Assembly: GCA_947492825.1 (NCBI GenBank)
Contig: CANLNT010000002.1
Location: forward strand, 903,810 to 967,809
From: an uncultured Paracoccaceae bacterium
GTDB taxonomy: Bacteria; Pseudomonadota; Alphaproteobacteria; Rhodobacterales; Rhodobacteraceae
Length of the DNA: 64,000 nt
Direction: 5' to 3'
The position numbers were made by a program, and so were the translations under genes. The notes under the pieces are model-generated. The model ran no database searches and was not told the origin of the DNA. It worked only from the letters and a program-made list of their open reading frames with translations. Positions 45,393-54,668 of the stretch are shown here, one piece after another (within the stretch, counting starts at the first letter, position 1; each line of letters opens with the position of its first letter).

Positions 45393-47123
45393 ATGACCGA
45401 TGTCTCTGACATTGATGTACGTGATCTGAACTCGGTCCGGCGTGCGGCGCAAAGCCAGCCGGACCTTGTGCTGGGGGATGACTGGGTCTCGCCCACGGCG
45501 TTTCATGAACAGGAAATGCTGGAACAACGCCGCAAGCGCGGCCTGATCCAGCTGCGCAATTCACCCATTGCCCGCAAGATCATCACCTTCAATCTGGTGG
45601 CGATGCTCTTGCTGGTAGCGGGGGTGCTGTACCTCAATCCAAGCCGCGACAACCTTGCGTTCCAACGGGCCAACGGTCTGGTGAACGAGGCGGAATTGAT
45701 CGCCGATGTGCTGGAAGCACGGATGCCCGCAACTGCCCCCGTTGACCTGATCACCGGGGACGGGATCGACGTGGTCAACACGCTGGCGCAGATGGATCTG
45801 CGCGGCGGCATTGATGTGGCCGTCTATGACCCCGCTGGGACGCTGATCGCCACCGCCAAAGGTGCGCGCGGCGGCTCTGCCATTGATGGTCTGGAACGCG
45901 ACGACAGTGCGACGTTCATCAGCGACTTTCTGGCGCAGGTCTGGGGATCAATGCGCGCGGTTGTCAGCGTCGACACCCGCCCTGAAGATGTGCTGCAAAA
46001 CGTCACCCCCGAAGATATCCGCGCCGTTATGCAAGACGGCACCGGGGTCAGCGCCAGCAGCAATGCAGATGGCACGACCTTTGTTGTATCAACCCCCATT
46101 CTGCAAAATGAGCGCGCCGTTGGCGTTGTCCTGATTTCTTCTGCCGCAGGTGAACTGGACGCGCTTGTCGCGCGCGAACGCGAACAGATTTTCCGCCTCT
46201 TGCTTGTGGGCATCCTGATTTCCATCGGCCTCAGCCTTGTGCTGGCTTCGACCATCGCAAACCCGTTGGCCGATCTGGCTGCCGCGGCCGAATTGGGCCG
46301 GGACAAGAACGCGCGCAAGATGTCCCCGACCAAGGTGCGTATCCCCGATCTGACCGCCCGCCCGGATGAGATTGGCCGTCTGTCCGGCGCGCTCCGCGGC
46401 ATGGTGCAGGCGCTTTACGAACGCATTGAAGGCAATGAACAATTTGCCGCTGATGTGGCGCACGAAATCAAAAACCCGCTGGCCTCGCTCCGCTCTGCGG
46501 TGGGGACCATGCGGATCGCCAAGCGCGATGACCAGCGCGAGAAGATGCTCGAAGTGATCGAACATGATGTGCGCCGCCTAGACCGTCTGGTCAGCGACAT
46601 CTCGAACGCCTCGCGGCTGGACAGTGAACTGGTCAAAGAGGAAGAGGAATCCTTTGATCTTCTCAAGATGCTGGGCAACCTGAACGAATTTCTGGGCAAA
46701 GAGGCGACGACCAAGGGGATCGAGTTTATCGCCGATCTGCCTGAACACCCGATCCATGTTGTGGGCCTCGAAGGGCGGCTCGCGCAGGTCTTTGTCAACT
46801 TGATTACAAATGCGATTTCGTTCTGCGAAGACGGTGACGCCATCCGGGTCTGGGCCCGCAAACGTGAAAACCGCGTGCTTGTGGTTGTCGAAGACACCGG
46901 CCCCGGCATCCCGAATGAAGCCCTGCAAAAGGTGTTCAAACGTTTCTACTCCGAACGGCCAGAAGGGCAGTTTGGCAATAACTCTGGCCTTGGGCTCGCG
47001 ATCTCCAAGCAAATCATCGAGGCGCATGGCGGTGTAATCTGGGCCGAGAATATCCGCCCCGGAGAGGCTGACATGACGTCAGAACCCTTGGGCGCGCGTT
47101 TTGTTGTGGGTCTTCCGGTTTAG
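45393..47123 (+). CDS. chvG: two-component sensor kinase ChvG
   Basis: A 576-residue histidine kinase. One membrane segment near 58-80 (IITFNLVAMLLLVAGVLYL) and one near 265-285 (LLLVGILISIGLSLVLASTI) enclose a periplasmic sensor of about 180 residues. A HAMP linker leads to the H-box VAHEIKNPLASLR (His357) and the ATPase (LITNAISFCEDG, VVEDTGPGIP, NSGLGLAISKQI). In alphaproteobacteria it is held inactive by ExoR, which is not in this window. ATG 45393 preferred to GTG 45390. Confidence 0.93.
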   Translation: MTDVSDIDVRDLNSVRRAAQSQPDLVLGDDWVSPTAFHEQEMLEQRRKRGLIQLRNSPIARKIITFNLVAMLLLVAGVLYLNPSRDNLAFQRANGLVNEAELIADVLEARMPATAPVDLITGDGIDVVNTLAQMDLRGGIDVAVYDPAGTLIATAKGARGGSAIDGLERDDSATFISDFLAQVWGSMRAVVSVDTRPEDVLQNVTPEDIRAVMQDGTGVSASSNADGTTFVVSTPILQNERAVGVVLISSAAGELDALVAREREQIFRLLLVGILISIGLSLVLASTIANPLADLAAAAELGRDKNARKMSPTKVRIPDLTARPDEIGRLSGALRGMVQALYERIEGNEQFAADVAHEIKNPLASLRSAVGTMRIAKRDDQREKMLEVIEHDVRRLDRLVSDISNASRLDSELVKEEEESFDLLKMLGNLNEFLGKEATTKGIEFIADLPEHPIHVVGLEGRLAQVFVNLITNAISFCEDGDAIRVWARKRENRVLVVVEDTGPGIPNEALQKVFKRFYSERPEGQFGNNSGLGLAISKQIIEAHGGVIWAENIRPGEADMTSEPLGARFVVGLPV

Positions 47124-47126
47124 GCC

Positions 47127-47549
47127 ATGACGGCCACGACCCTGCATGCCACAACGGTTGACCTTGACGGGCAGGGGGTTCTGATCACCGGCGCATCGGG
47201 CAGCGGCAAATCGTCCCTTGCCCTGCAGCTGATCGCTTTGGGTGCGCGGCTTGTCGCGGATGACCAAACCGCGCTGGTGGCCAAAAACGGCCAGCTTTGG
47301 GCCAGCCGCCCGGCCAGCTTGCCGCCTCTGATCGAGGCGCGCGGCGTTGGCCTGATGCACGCGCCGCTGGCCGATCGTACCGCGATTGCGCTGGCCGTCG
47401 ACATGAACCGGGGCGAAACGAACCGCCTGCCGCCTTCGCGTCAGGTCACGCATTTGGGATGTCCCATCCCCTTGCTTCACAAGGCAGAGGGCCTACATTT
47501 CGCCCCTGCGATCCTGATCTATCTGCGCCACGGGCGAGAGGCTCCATGA
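47127..47549 (+). CDS. hprK: HPr kinase/phosphorylase, short alphaproteobacterial form
   Basis: A 140-residue ATPase domain with Walker [10 protein letters not shown] at about 22-30, and a C-terminal region with [13 protein letters not shown]. It lacks the N-terminal domain of the roughly 310-residue Gram-positive enzyme, which is normal in alphaproteobacteria. It phosphorylates HPr on Ser46. It overlaps rapZ by four bases and sits between chvG and the EIIA/HPr genes. Confidence 0.92.
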   Translation: MTATTLHATTVDLDGQGVLITGASGSGKSSLALQLIALGARLVADDQTALVAKNGQLWASRPASLPPLIEARGVGLMHAPLADRTAIALAVDMNRGETNRLPPSRQVTHLGCPIPLLHKAEGLHFAPAILIYLRHGREAP

Positions 47550-48448
47550 CCACCGCAACCCCGATCCAAGACGACAATCCACCGGTGCTTTTGGTCACTG
47601 GTCCGTCGGGTGGTGGCCGGTCCACCGCGATCCGCGCGCTGGAAGACATCGGGTTCGAGGTGATCGACAATCTGCCCCTGTCGCTTTTGCCGCGCCTGCT
47701 GGATGGCCCTGCAACACGCCCGCTGGCCATTGGAATTGATGTGCGCAACCGCGACTTTGGCACCAATGCGCTAATCGACGCGATTGACCGGGTCAGCCAA
47801 AGCCGGGGGGACGCCACGCAGGTCCTGTTTCTCGAGGCGGACGCCGATACCCTGATCCGGCGCTATTCCGAAACCCGGCGGCGGCACCCCCTTGCGCCTG
47901 CAGGCCCGCCGCTTGCCGGCATCACCGCCGAAACCGATCTGCTGGTACCTATTCGGGCGCGCGCGGATGTGCTGATCGACACCACGGCGATGACACCCCA
48001 TGACCTCAAGACAGAGGTGGAGCGTCTGTTCGCCCCGCAATCGGCCACCCTTGGTGTTTCGGTGCAGTCCTTTTCTTACAAACGCGGCCTGCCGCGCGGG
48101 CTGGACATGGTGCTCGACTGCCGCTTTTTGCGCAATCCGCATTGGGAACCCGACCTGCGGCCGCTTGATGGCCGCGACGCGGGCGTTGCCGATTACGTGG
48201 CCGCCGACCCAAACTTTGCCCCCTTCTTTGAACGGGTGACTGGCCTGCTGGCGCTGCTCTTGCCCGCCCACAAGGACGAGGGGCGCAGCCACCTTGCCAT
48301 CGGATTCGGCTGCACCGGCGGGCAACATCGTTCCGTCACAATGGCCGAAAGGGTTGCGGCATCCCTTGCAGCGGACGGTTGGCAGGTGTCTAAGAGACAT
48401 CGTGAGATGGAGCGCCGCGCCGGTGGTCAAAAAGGACGGTTGGGTTGA
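47546..48448 (+). CDS. rapZ: RapZ-family RNase adapter/P-loop protein
   Basis: A 300-residue protein of the RapZ/YvcJ family. The N-terminal P-loop reads GPSGGGRST, with Arg25 where the canonical Walker A Lys is expected. The C-terminal domain has [31 protein letters not shown] and [15 protein letters not shown], the RNA-binding part in E. coli RapZ, which controls glmS mRNA decay. It is coupled to both neighbours by overlapping start and stop codons. Confidence 0.93.
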   Translation: MTTATPIQDDNPPVLLVTGPSGGGRSTAIRALEDIGFEVIDNLPLSLLPRLLDGPATRPLAIGIDVRNRDFGTNALIDAIDRVSQSRGDATQVLFLEADADTLIRRYSETRRRHPLAPAGPPLAGITAETDLLVPIRARADVLIDTTAMTPHDLKTEVERLFAPQSATLGVSVQSFSYKRGLPRGLDMVLDCRFLRNPHWEPDLRPLDGRDAGVADYVAADPNFAPFFERVTGLLALLLPAHKDEGRSHLAIGFGCTGGQHRSVTMAERVAASLAADGWQVSKRHREMERRAGGQKGRLG

Positions 48449-48837
48449 TTGGTATTGTGATCGTTGCACATGGGGGGCTGGCGCCAGAGTATCTGGCCGC
48501 AGTCGAACATGTGGTCGGCAAGCAGGACGGCATCCGCGCCATCACCATCGCTGCCGAAGAGAACCGTGCCGACAAGCAGGCCGAGATCTGTGCCGCTGCA
48601 GACGCGGTCGACAATGGCAATGGTGTCATCATCGTCACCGATATGTTCGGCGGCTCGCCTTCAAACCTCAGCTTGCGGGCCTGTGGCGTTGCCAAGCGTC
48701 AGATCATCTATGGCGCGAACCTGCCGATGCTGATCAAGCTTGCCAAGACCCGGCACAAACCCGTGCCGGAGGCGGTGAACGCGGCCATTGATGCCGCGCA
48801 TAAATACATAAACACCCACATCGTCAGCCCCGGTTAG
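48445..48837 (+). CDS. PTS EIIA component, mannose (ManX) type, regulatory
   Basis: A 130-residue EIIA-Man domain; the phosphoacceptor is His9 in [14 protein letters not shown], followed by [16 protein letters not shown]. No EIIB/C/D sugar permease genes are present, so it is probably part of a regulatory PTS. The start is a TTG overlapping the rapZ stop (TTGA), a codon that may keep its expression low. Confidence 0.9.
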   Translation: MIGIVIVAHGGLAPEYLAAVEHVVGKQDGIRAITIAAEENRADKQAEICAAADAVDNGNGVIIVTDMFGGSPSNLSLRACGVAKRQIIYGANLPMLIKLAKTRHKPVPEAVNAAIDAAHKYINTHIVSPG

Positions 48838-48839
48838 AC

Positions 48840-49109
48840 ATGGCAAATCTGCGACTCGAGATTCAGAACATCAAAGGCCTGCACGCCCGTGCCTCTGCCA
48901 GATTGGCCGAAGTGGTCGAAGCCCATGACGCCGAGGCGACCGTCAGCAAGGACGGGATGTCAGCCGAAGGCGACAGCATCATGGGGCTATTGATGTTGGC
49001 AGCCACCATCGGAACATTTATAGATGTGGAAACGCGCGGCCCGCAGGCTGACGCCTTGGGTCAGGCCATTTCCGACCTGGTGAACGATAAATTTGGGGAA
49101 GGCGACTAG
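48840..49109 (+). CDS. ptsH: phosphocarrier protein HPr
   Basis: An 89-residue HPr. His15 lies in NIKGLHARASARL, and Ser46 in GDSIMGLLMLAA, the target of HprK. It begins three bases after the EIIA stop. EI (ptsP/ptsI) is not in this window. Confidence 0.94.
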   Translation: MANLRLEIQNIKGLHARASARLAEVVEAHDAEATVSKDGMSAEGDSIMGLLMLAATIGTFIDVETRGPQADALGQAISDLVNDKFGEGD

Positions 49110-49141
49110 GGTTGGCCCGGTCATGATTGGAAGGCAACGGA

Positions 49142-50020
49142 TTGACCGATTTGACCAGCAAGGCGCCCACCATGCCGCCCGCCACCAAGGCTAATCCTGT
49201 GCATTACGACCGTGGTGTGCTCAGCTATGCCACCTCGTTCGACAGCCCGTTGAGGTCTGGCCTGATCCGCTCGATCGAGTGGATGACCGGCAAGTTGCAG
49301 GTCGTGCGCATGATCCGGGAATTTGAACGCCGCGGACCCTATCAGGGACAGGAATTCTGGACATCTGCGCTGGATGTGCTGGGTGTCGACATCCAGACCC
49401 CGCCGGAAGAGCTGGCGCGCATTCCCGAAACTGGCCCCGTGGTCTTTGTCGCCAATCACCCCCACGGCATGGTTGATGGCATGGTTATGGCCGAAATCAT
49501 CGGCCGCCGCAGGCTGGACTACAAGATCCTGACCCGCTCCCTGCTGACAGAGATTGATACGGTGGCCAGCCAATTCCTGATCCCGGTGCCGTTTCCGCAC
49601 CATGTTGACGCCCAGCAACGCATGGTCGAAATGCGCCACGCAGCGATGTCGCATCTGGATAAAGACGGGCTTGTCGCGCTCTTTCCGTCAGGCGTTGTTG
49701 CGACGTCGGAATCTCTGTTCGGCCCTGCGGTGGAAACCGAATGGAACGTCTTTACCGCCAAAATGATCCGCAAATCGGGCGCGACGGTTGTGCCCTGCTT
49801 CTTTCCCGGTGCCAATTCGCGCGCCTATCAAATGGCGCATCAGGTCTCGGCGACCTTGCGGCAAAGCTTGCTGATCCACGAAATCGTGCGGTCGCGGAAT
49901 ACCGTCTTTCGTCCGATCATCGGTGATCCGATCACCTCTGACCAATGGGCCGATAAAGCAGCAGAGCCGCGCAGCTTCATGGCCTGGCTGCGTGCGCAGA
50001 CGCTGGCGCTCAAACCCTAG
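49142..50020 (+). CDS. lysophospholipid acyltransferase family protein
   Basis: A 292-residue PlsC-like acyltransferase: ANHPHGMVDGMVMAEIIG carries a HxxxxD-like catalytic motif (here NHPHGMVD), and ALFPSGVVATSESLFGPAVET is the second block. It probably acylates a glycerol- or amino-lipid at the membrane. TTG 49142 has GGAAGG seven bases upstream; an ATG at 49172 is an alternative. The stop overlaps the convergent hbd stop on the palindrome CTAG. Confidence 0.86.
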   Translation: MTDLTSKAPTMPPATKANPVHYDRGVLSYATSFDSPLRSGLIRSIEWMTGKLQVVRMIREFERRGPYQGQEFWTSALDVLGVDIQTPPEELARIPETGPVVFVANHPHGMVDGMVMAEIIGRRRLDYKILTRSLLTEIDTVASQFLIPVPFPHHVDAQQRMVEMRHAAMSHLDKDGLVALFPSGVVATSESLFGPAVETEWNVFTAKMIRKSGATVVPCFFPGANSRAYQMAHQVSATLRQSLLIHEIVRSRNTVFRPIIGDPITSDQWADKAAEPRSFMAWLRAQTLALKP

Positions 50021-50892
50021 CGGGTCGGCACCGGCACCTCGCCACGATAATCATAGAAGCCCCGTTGCGACTTGCGGCCCAGCCACCCGGCCTCGACGTA
50101 TTTCGTTAGCAGCGGGCAAGGGCGGTACTTGGTATCCGCAAGCCCATCGTGCAGCACGTTCATGATCGCCAGGCAGGTATCCAACCCGATAAAGTCGGCC
50201 AGCTCCAGCGGGCCCATCGGATGGTTCGCACCCAGCTTGAGTGAGGTGTCGATGGATTGCACCGATCCGACACCTTCATACAGGGTATAAATCGCCTCGT
50301 TGATCATTGGCATCAGGATGCGGTTGACAATGAACGCGGGGAAATCCTCGGACGCGGTGCTGGTCTTGCCCAGCTTCTTGACCACATCCTGACAGGCGCG
50401 GAACGTCGGTTCATCGGTGGCAATGCCGCGGATCAGCTCAACCAATTGCATCACCGGCACGGGGTTCATGAAATGAAAGCCCATGAACTTTTCAGGCCGG
50501 TCCGTGCGGCTTGCCAGCCGCGTGATCGAAATGGACGAGGTGTTCGAGGTCAGGATTGTCTCTGGCTTCAAATGCGGAACAAGGTCCTCGAATATGGCCT
50601 GCTTGATCGTCTCGCGCTCTGTTGCGGCCTCAATGATCAGATCGCTGGGGCCCAGATCGGTCAGCGTCTGGGTGGTGCTGATCCGCGCCATCGCGGCAGC
50701 CTTGGATGCGGCATCAATGGCACCCTTGCCGACTTGCCGGTCCAGATTGCGGTCAATCAGGGCCACAGCGGCCTTAAGCGCATCATCACTGATGTCGGTA
50801 ATTTTGACGTCAAATCCCGCCAAGGCAAAAACATGGGCAATGCCATTGCCCATCTGCCCCGCACCGACAATGCCCACAGAATTGATCGTCAT
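50017..50892 (-). CDS. 3-hydroxybutyryl-CoA dehydrogenase
   Basis: A 291-residue NAD(P)-dependent dehydrogenase. VGIVGAGQMGNGIAHVFALAG is the Rossmann site; the catalytic His is in MGFHFMNPVPVMQLVE. The end LGRKSQRGFYDY is conserved. It interconverts acetoacetyl-CoA and 3-hydroxybutyryl-CoA, which links crotonyl-CoA (after hydration) and beta-oxidation to acetyl-CoA. ATG 50892 chosen over a TTG two codons earlier. Confidence 0.93.
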   Translation of the reverse strand: MTINSVGIVGAGQMGNGIAHVFALAGFDVKITDISDDALKAAVALIDRNLDRQVGKGAIDAASKAAAMARISTTQTLTDLGPSDLIIEAATERETIKQAIFEDLVPHLKPETILTSNTSSISITRLASRTDRPEKFMGFHFMNPVPVMQLVELIRGIATDEPTFRACQDVVKKLGKTSTASEDFPAFIVNRILMPMINEAIYTLYEGVGSVQSIDTSLKLGANHPMGPLELADFIGLDTCLAIMNVLHDGLADTKYRPCPLLTKYVEAGWLGRKSQRGFYDYRGEVPVPTR

Positions 50893-51057
50893 GGCCAAAA
50901 TCCTTTACTGTTCTGGGGCATGTTATGCCGCCCCCGCTGGGCCGCCACAAGGCGGGCGGTCGCTTAAAAGAATGTTCAAACTTTCACTTTAGCGAATTCG
51001 AAATGCATTTCAGCGAATCTCTGTTGCGTGGGTAACAGACAAGAGGCGTTGGGAACC

Positions 51058-51909
51058 ATGAAACATGAAGCAATAGATGGCGGTGGACTGCACTACGCAC
51101 CCTGCCGGTACGGGATGTCGCGGATCTTTTTCCGTGGCCCAAAACGTCGGTTGGACAGTCCGTATATCTCGTTCATCGGCGGGACAGAGACGTTTGGCAA
51201 ATTCATCGACAAACCGGTGCCTGCCCTGGTCGAAAAAGAAATGGGCATGACCTGCGTCAACCTCGGTTGCGTGAACGGCGGTGTTGATGCCTTTGTGAAC
51301 GACCCCACGATCATGGGCATCTGCAATGATGCGCAAATGACCGTGGTGCAGATCATGGGCGCGAATTACATGTCGAACCGCTTCTATTCGGTGCATCCGC
51401 GCCGCAATGACCGGTTCCTGCGTGCCTCCACGGTGATGGAGGCGATTTTTAACGACGTCGACTTTGCCGATTTCACCTTTACGCGCCACATGCTCAGCAC
51501 GCTGCATGCCATGTCGCCGGAACGGTTCGACATTGTGGTGTCAGAATTGCGCGAAGCCTGGGTTGCGCGGATGAAGAACATGCTGGGCCAGATCGGTCCA
51601 CGTTCGGTTCTGTTGTGGTTTTCCAAGACACCTATGACTGATGACCCCTGGGACCAGCACGACAATCCGCTGCAGGTCGATCCGCTGTTTGTGACCGCTG
51701 AAATGGTCGACAATCTGCGGCACCTTGTCCGCGATGTCATCGTTGTGAACCCCACTGACGTGGCCCGCGCGCAGGGCACCAAGGGGATGTTCTATTCACC
51801 GCTACAGGCCAAGGCGGCCAGTTCCATGATGGGCGTCGCCTGCCATCACGAGGCGGCCAATATGCTCGTCCCCAGCCTGCGCACTGCAATGGCGCAGCGC
51901 GCGGCCTGA
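51058..51909 (+). CDS. DUF6473 family protein
   Basis: A 283-residue protein of unknown function. The block HYAPCRYGMSRIFFRGPKRRLD, then YISFIGGTETFGKFI and CVNLGCVNGGVDAF, suggests a GDSL-like or SGNH-type fold, but I cannot see a clear catalytic set. It resembles the DUF6473 family that I associate with Rhodobacteraceae. The ATG at 51058 starts MKHEAIDGGGLHY. It ends at a strong hairpin terminator shared with etfA. Confidence 0.75.
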   Translation: MKHEAIDGGGLHYAPCRYGMSRIFFRGPKRRLDSPYISFIGGTETFGKFIDKPVPALVEKEMGMTCVNLGCVNGGVDAFVNDPTIMGICNDAQMTVVQIMGANYMSNRFYSVHPRRNDRFLRASTVMEAIFNDVDFADFTFTRHMLSTLHAMSPERFDIVVSELREAWVARMKNMLGQIGPRSVLLWFSKTPMTDDPWDQHDNPLQVDPLFVTAEMVDNLRHLVRDVIVVNPTDVARAQGTKGMFYSPLQAKAASSMMGVACHHEAANMLVPSLRTAMAQRAA

Positions 51910-51929
51910 TCAATCATTCTTCCCAATGC

Positions 51930-51959
51930 AAAGTCCCGCCCCTTTTGGGGCGGGACTTT
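51930..51959. terminator. strong intrinsic terminator shared by convergent genes
   Basis: AAAGTCCCGCCCC, a TTTT loop, then GGGGCGGGACTTT: a perfect 13-bp GC-rich stem with T-rich sequence after it (ATTTTT at 51963-51968). It lies between the DUF6473 gene (plus) and etfA (minus), so it can stop both. Confidence 0.85.
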
Positions 51960-51987
51960 GGCATTTTTGAACGTGTGACGGTGCCGG

Positions 51988-52914
51988 TTACAGTTTTTCC
52001 GTCAGCTCCGGCACAGCCGCGAACAGGTCAGCCACAAGGCCATAGTCCGCCACCTGGAAAATCGGGGCTTCTTCGTCCTTGTTGATCGCGACGATCACCT
52101 TGCTGTCCTTCATACCGGCGAGGTGCTGGATCGCACCCGAGATGCCAACAGCAACGTAAAGATCGGGGGCCACAACCTTACCGGTCTGACCAACCTGCCA
52201 GTCGTTCGGCGCATAACCCGAGTCGACTGCCGCACGGGACGCACCAACAGCGGCCCCCAGCTTGTCAGCCAGCTTTTCAATCAGGGCAAAGTCCTCTTCG
52301 GACCCAACACCGCGCCCGCCGGACACAACCACACCTGCGCTGGTCAGCTCTGGCCGGTCGCTGGCGGCAACCTTGTCTTCCACCCAGGACGACAGGCCCG
52401 GATCAGCCGGTGCGCCGATCATCTCGACCGCGGCAGAACCGTTCAAGTCCGCGGCGTCAAAGCCTGCTGTGCGGATGGTCAAAACTTTCGTTGCATCCGC
52501 CGATTTGACGGTCTGGATGGCGTTGCCTGCGTAGATCGGGCGCTCAAAGGTGTCGCCATCCACAATCGCGGTAACTTCGCTGATCACCTGCGCATCGAGC
52601 AAGGCCGCCACGCGCGGCATGATATTCTTGGCGTCCGTCGTGCCCGGTGCGGCAATGTGGGAATAATCCCCTGCAAGCGAAACGATCAGATCAGCGGCAG
52701 GCTCTGCCATTTGGTGGCCCAGAACCGCATCTTCGGCGCACAGCACCTTGGCTACGCCGTCGATCTTGGCGGCCTCGTCGGCGGCACCCTTGGAATTGGC
52801 ACCGACGCACAGCACGGTCACATCACCCAGCGCACCGGCGGCCGATACCGCCTTGGCGGTGGCATCTACGGACAATTCGCCCGCGTTCACATCTGCAATC
52901 AGAAGAACAGCCAT
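51988..52914 (-). CDS. etfA: electron transfer flavoprotein alpha subunit
   Basis: A 308-residue ETF alpha subunit that carries FAD and hands electrons from acyl-CoA dehydrogenases to ETF:quinone oxidoreductase. The C-terminal FAD motif includes [38 protein letters not shown] and [17 protein letters not shown]. It directly follows etfB, sharing one base. The glutaryl-CoA and long acyl-CoA dehydrogenases of this window are probable donors. Confidence 0.96.
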   Translation of the reverse strand: MAVLLIADVNAGELSVDATAKAVSAAGALGDVTVLCVGANSKGAADEAAKIDGVAKVLCAEDAVLGHQMAEPAADLIVSLAGDYSHIAAPGTTDAKNIMPRVAALLDAQVISEVTAIVDGDTFERPIYAGNAIQTVKSADATKVLTIRTAGFDAADLNGSAAVEMIGAPADPGLSSWVEDKVAASDRPELTSAGVVVSGGRGVGSEEDFALIEKLADKLGAAVGASRAAVDSGYAPNDWQVGQTGKVVAPDLYVAVGISGAIQHLAGMKDSKVIVAINKDEEAPIFQVADYGLVADLFAAVPELTEKL

Positions 52915-53672
52915 TACACAGCCCCCGCTTCTTTGAGTTTCTCGACCAGCTCATCAACAGAACCGACGATGATCCCGGCCTTGCGGGCCTCGGGTTCGGT
53001 TGTCTTCACCACGGTCAGGCGCGGGGTGACATCAACGCCGTAGTCGGCAGGTGTCTTTTCATCCAGCGGCTTTTTCTTGGCCTTCATGATGTTCGGCAAC
53101 GAGGCATAGCGCGGCTCGTTCAGGCGCAGATCAACCGTCACGATTGTAGGCATCTTGACCTTGATGGTCTGCAAACCGCCATCCACTTCGCGGGTCACGG
53201 TTGCACTGTCACCTTCGACATCCACTTCGGATGCGAATGTGGCCTGTGACCAGCCCAGCAGGGCAGACAGCATCTGGCCGGTGGCGTTCATGTCGTTGTC
53301 GATGGCCTGCTTGCCGCACAGCACCAGACCGGGCTGTTCTTCGTCGACAATGGCTTTGAGCACCTTGGCCACGGCCAGCGGCTCGATGTCGTTGTGCACG
53401 TCGTCGGTTGCGACCACCAGAATGGCGCGGTCAGCACCCATCGCAAGGGCCGTGCGCAGCGTTTCCTGTGACTGCTTGACCCCGATCGAGACGGCAACAA
53501 CTTCGTCGGCCTTGCCTGCTTCGCGCAGACGAATGGCCTCTTCGACAGCAATTTCGTCGAACGGGTTCATCGACATTTTGACATTTGCAAGATCGACACC
53601 GCTGCCGTCCGCTTTCACGCGGACCTTCACGTTGTAGTCAATCACGCGCTTGACCGGTACCAGGACCTTCAT
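52914..53672 (-). CDS. etfB: electron transfer flavoprotein beta subunit
   Basis: A 252-residue ETF beta subunit beginning [20 protein letters not shown], with [10 protein letters not shown], the docking-loop region [19 protein letters not shown] and AMP-binding residues. It forms the heterodimer with EtfA. ATG 53672 is chosen because the earlier in-frame codons lack the conserved start. Confidence 0.96.
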   Translation of the reverse strand: MKVLVPVKRVIDYNVKVRVKADGSGVDLANVKMSMNPFDEIAVEEAIRLREAGKADEVVAVSIGVKQSQETLRTALAMGADRAILVVATDDVHNDIEPLAVAKVLKAIVDEEQPGLVLCGKQAIDNDMNATGQMLSALLGWSQATFASEVDVEGDSATVTREVDGGLQTIKVKMPTIVTVDLRLNEPRYASLPNIMKAKKKPLDEKTPADYGVDVTPRLTVVKTTEPEARKAGIIVGSVDELVEKLKEAGAV

Positions 53673-53837
53673 CGGGCGTATCTCCTCGTGGTGGGCCTGC
53701 GGGACATTCCGCAAGCGTCAGTTAGGCCAATGTCTAGTAGAACCAAAAGACACCTGACAATCCAAAATCGACGCAGCCATGAAAAAATCGGTCGCTTTTT
53801 CACACCGATACGCAGCGTCATGGACGCCGCTCGAGAA

Positions 53838-54410
53838 TCACCGGTTGGCGCCTGGAACCCACAAGACATCATCGCGGCCATCATCATTGGCGATCCGCGA
53901 CGCCTGAAAGAACCAGTCCGACAATCGGTTCAGGTATTTGACCGCTGCGGGGTTCACAGCCTCCATCGTGGCCAGCTCGACGCTCAGCCGTTCGGCCCGA
54001 CGCGCAACTGTCCGGCAAAGATGCAGATGTGCTGCCAGTGGTGATCCGCCCGGCAGGATAAAGGACCGCAATGGTTCAACAGCCTGCGTCATCGTGTCCA
54101 GTTCGGTTTCCAACCGGGTCACCTGTGCGTCGGTCATCCGCAACACCGGGTATTCCGCCTCGCCGTCCTTTTCCATATCGGGACGACACAAATCAGCGCC
54201 CAGATCAAAAAGGTCGTTCTGGATCATTGCCAGCTTGGCATCCACATCCCCCTCTGCGTGTAACCGCGCGAGGCCGACAGTGGCGTTTAATTCGTCCACC
54301 GTGCCATAAGACGTGACCCGCATTGAATGCTTGGCCACCCGGCTGCCGTTGCCAAGGGCGGTCTCACCGGCGTCACCGGTCTTGGTGTAGATCTTGTTCA
54401 GCACAACCAT
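53838..54410 (-). CDS. cob(I)alamin adenosyltransferase, PduO type
   Basis: A 190-residue enzyme that adenosylates corrinoids. The N-terminal ATP-binding block is YTKTGDAGETALGNG, followed by SYGTVDELNA and the conserved FILPGGSPLAAHLHLCRTVARRAER. This is the PduO/MMAB family rather than CobA/BtuR. ATG 54410 (MVVLNKIYTKTG) is preferred to an upstream start that overlaps the small membrane gene. Confidence 0.92.
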   Translation of the reverse strand: MVVLNKIYTKTGDAGETALGNGSRVAKHSMRVTSYGTVDELNATVGLARLHAEGDVDAKLAMIQNDLFDLGADLCRPDMEKDGEAEYPVLRMTDAQVTRLETELDTMTQAVEPLRSFILPGGSPLAAHLHLCRTVARRAERLSVELATMEAVNPAAVKYLNRLSDWFFQASRIANDDGRDDVLWVPGANR

Positions 54411-54411
54411 G

Positions 54412-54615
54412 TCAGTTTCCTCCGCGCAGCCAGACAAACAGCAGGATGAGGCAAACCGCAATGAACTGCGCGATGATCCGCCAGCGCATCAGCTTGTTGG
54501 CGTGTTTGCGATTGTATTCGCCGCCCTTGCCAAAGGTGCCGACCCCAAACATCAGGATGCCCAGCACCACAAGGCAGGCGATAATCACCAGAATGAAAAG
54601 CGGATCATTTGCCAT
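54412..54615 (-). CDS. twin-transmembrane-helix small protein
   Basis: A 67-residue protein with two membrane helices (FILVIIACLVVLGILMFGVG and IIAQFIAVCLILLFVW) joined by a basic loop (EYNRKHANKLMRWR). The loop sequence is like the HIG1 hypoxia-induced family, linked to cytochrome oxidase in other organisms. It lies one base ahead of the adenosyltransferase start. Confidence 0.82.
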   Translation of the reverse strand: MANDPLFILVIIACLVVLGILMFGVGTFGKGGEYNRKHANKLMRWRIIAQFIAVCLILLFVWLRGGN

Positions 54616-54668
54616 GGTCTTCCCCCGTGTTCGCCCCGATGTAGCAGGGCAGGCCGCAAAGAAAAGGG

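Noticed and set aside
47127..47549. hprK as a truncated pseudogene
   Set aside because: Lack of the N-terminal domain is normal for alphaproteobacterial HprK, and the P-loop and C-terminal region are intact.
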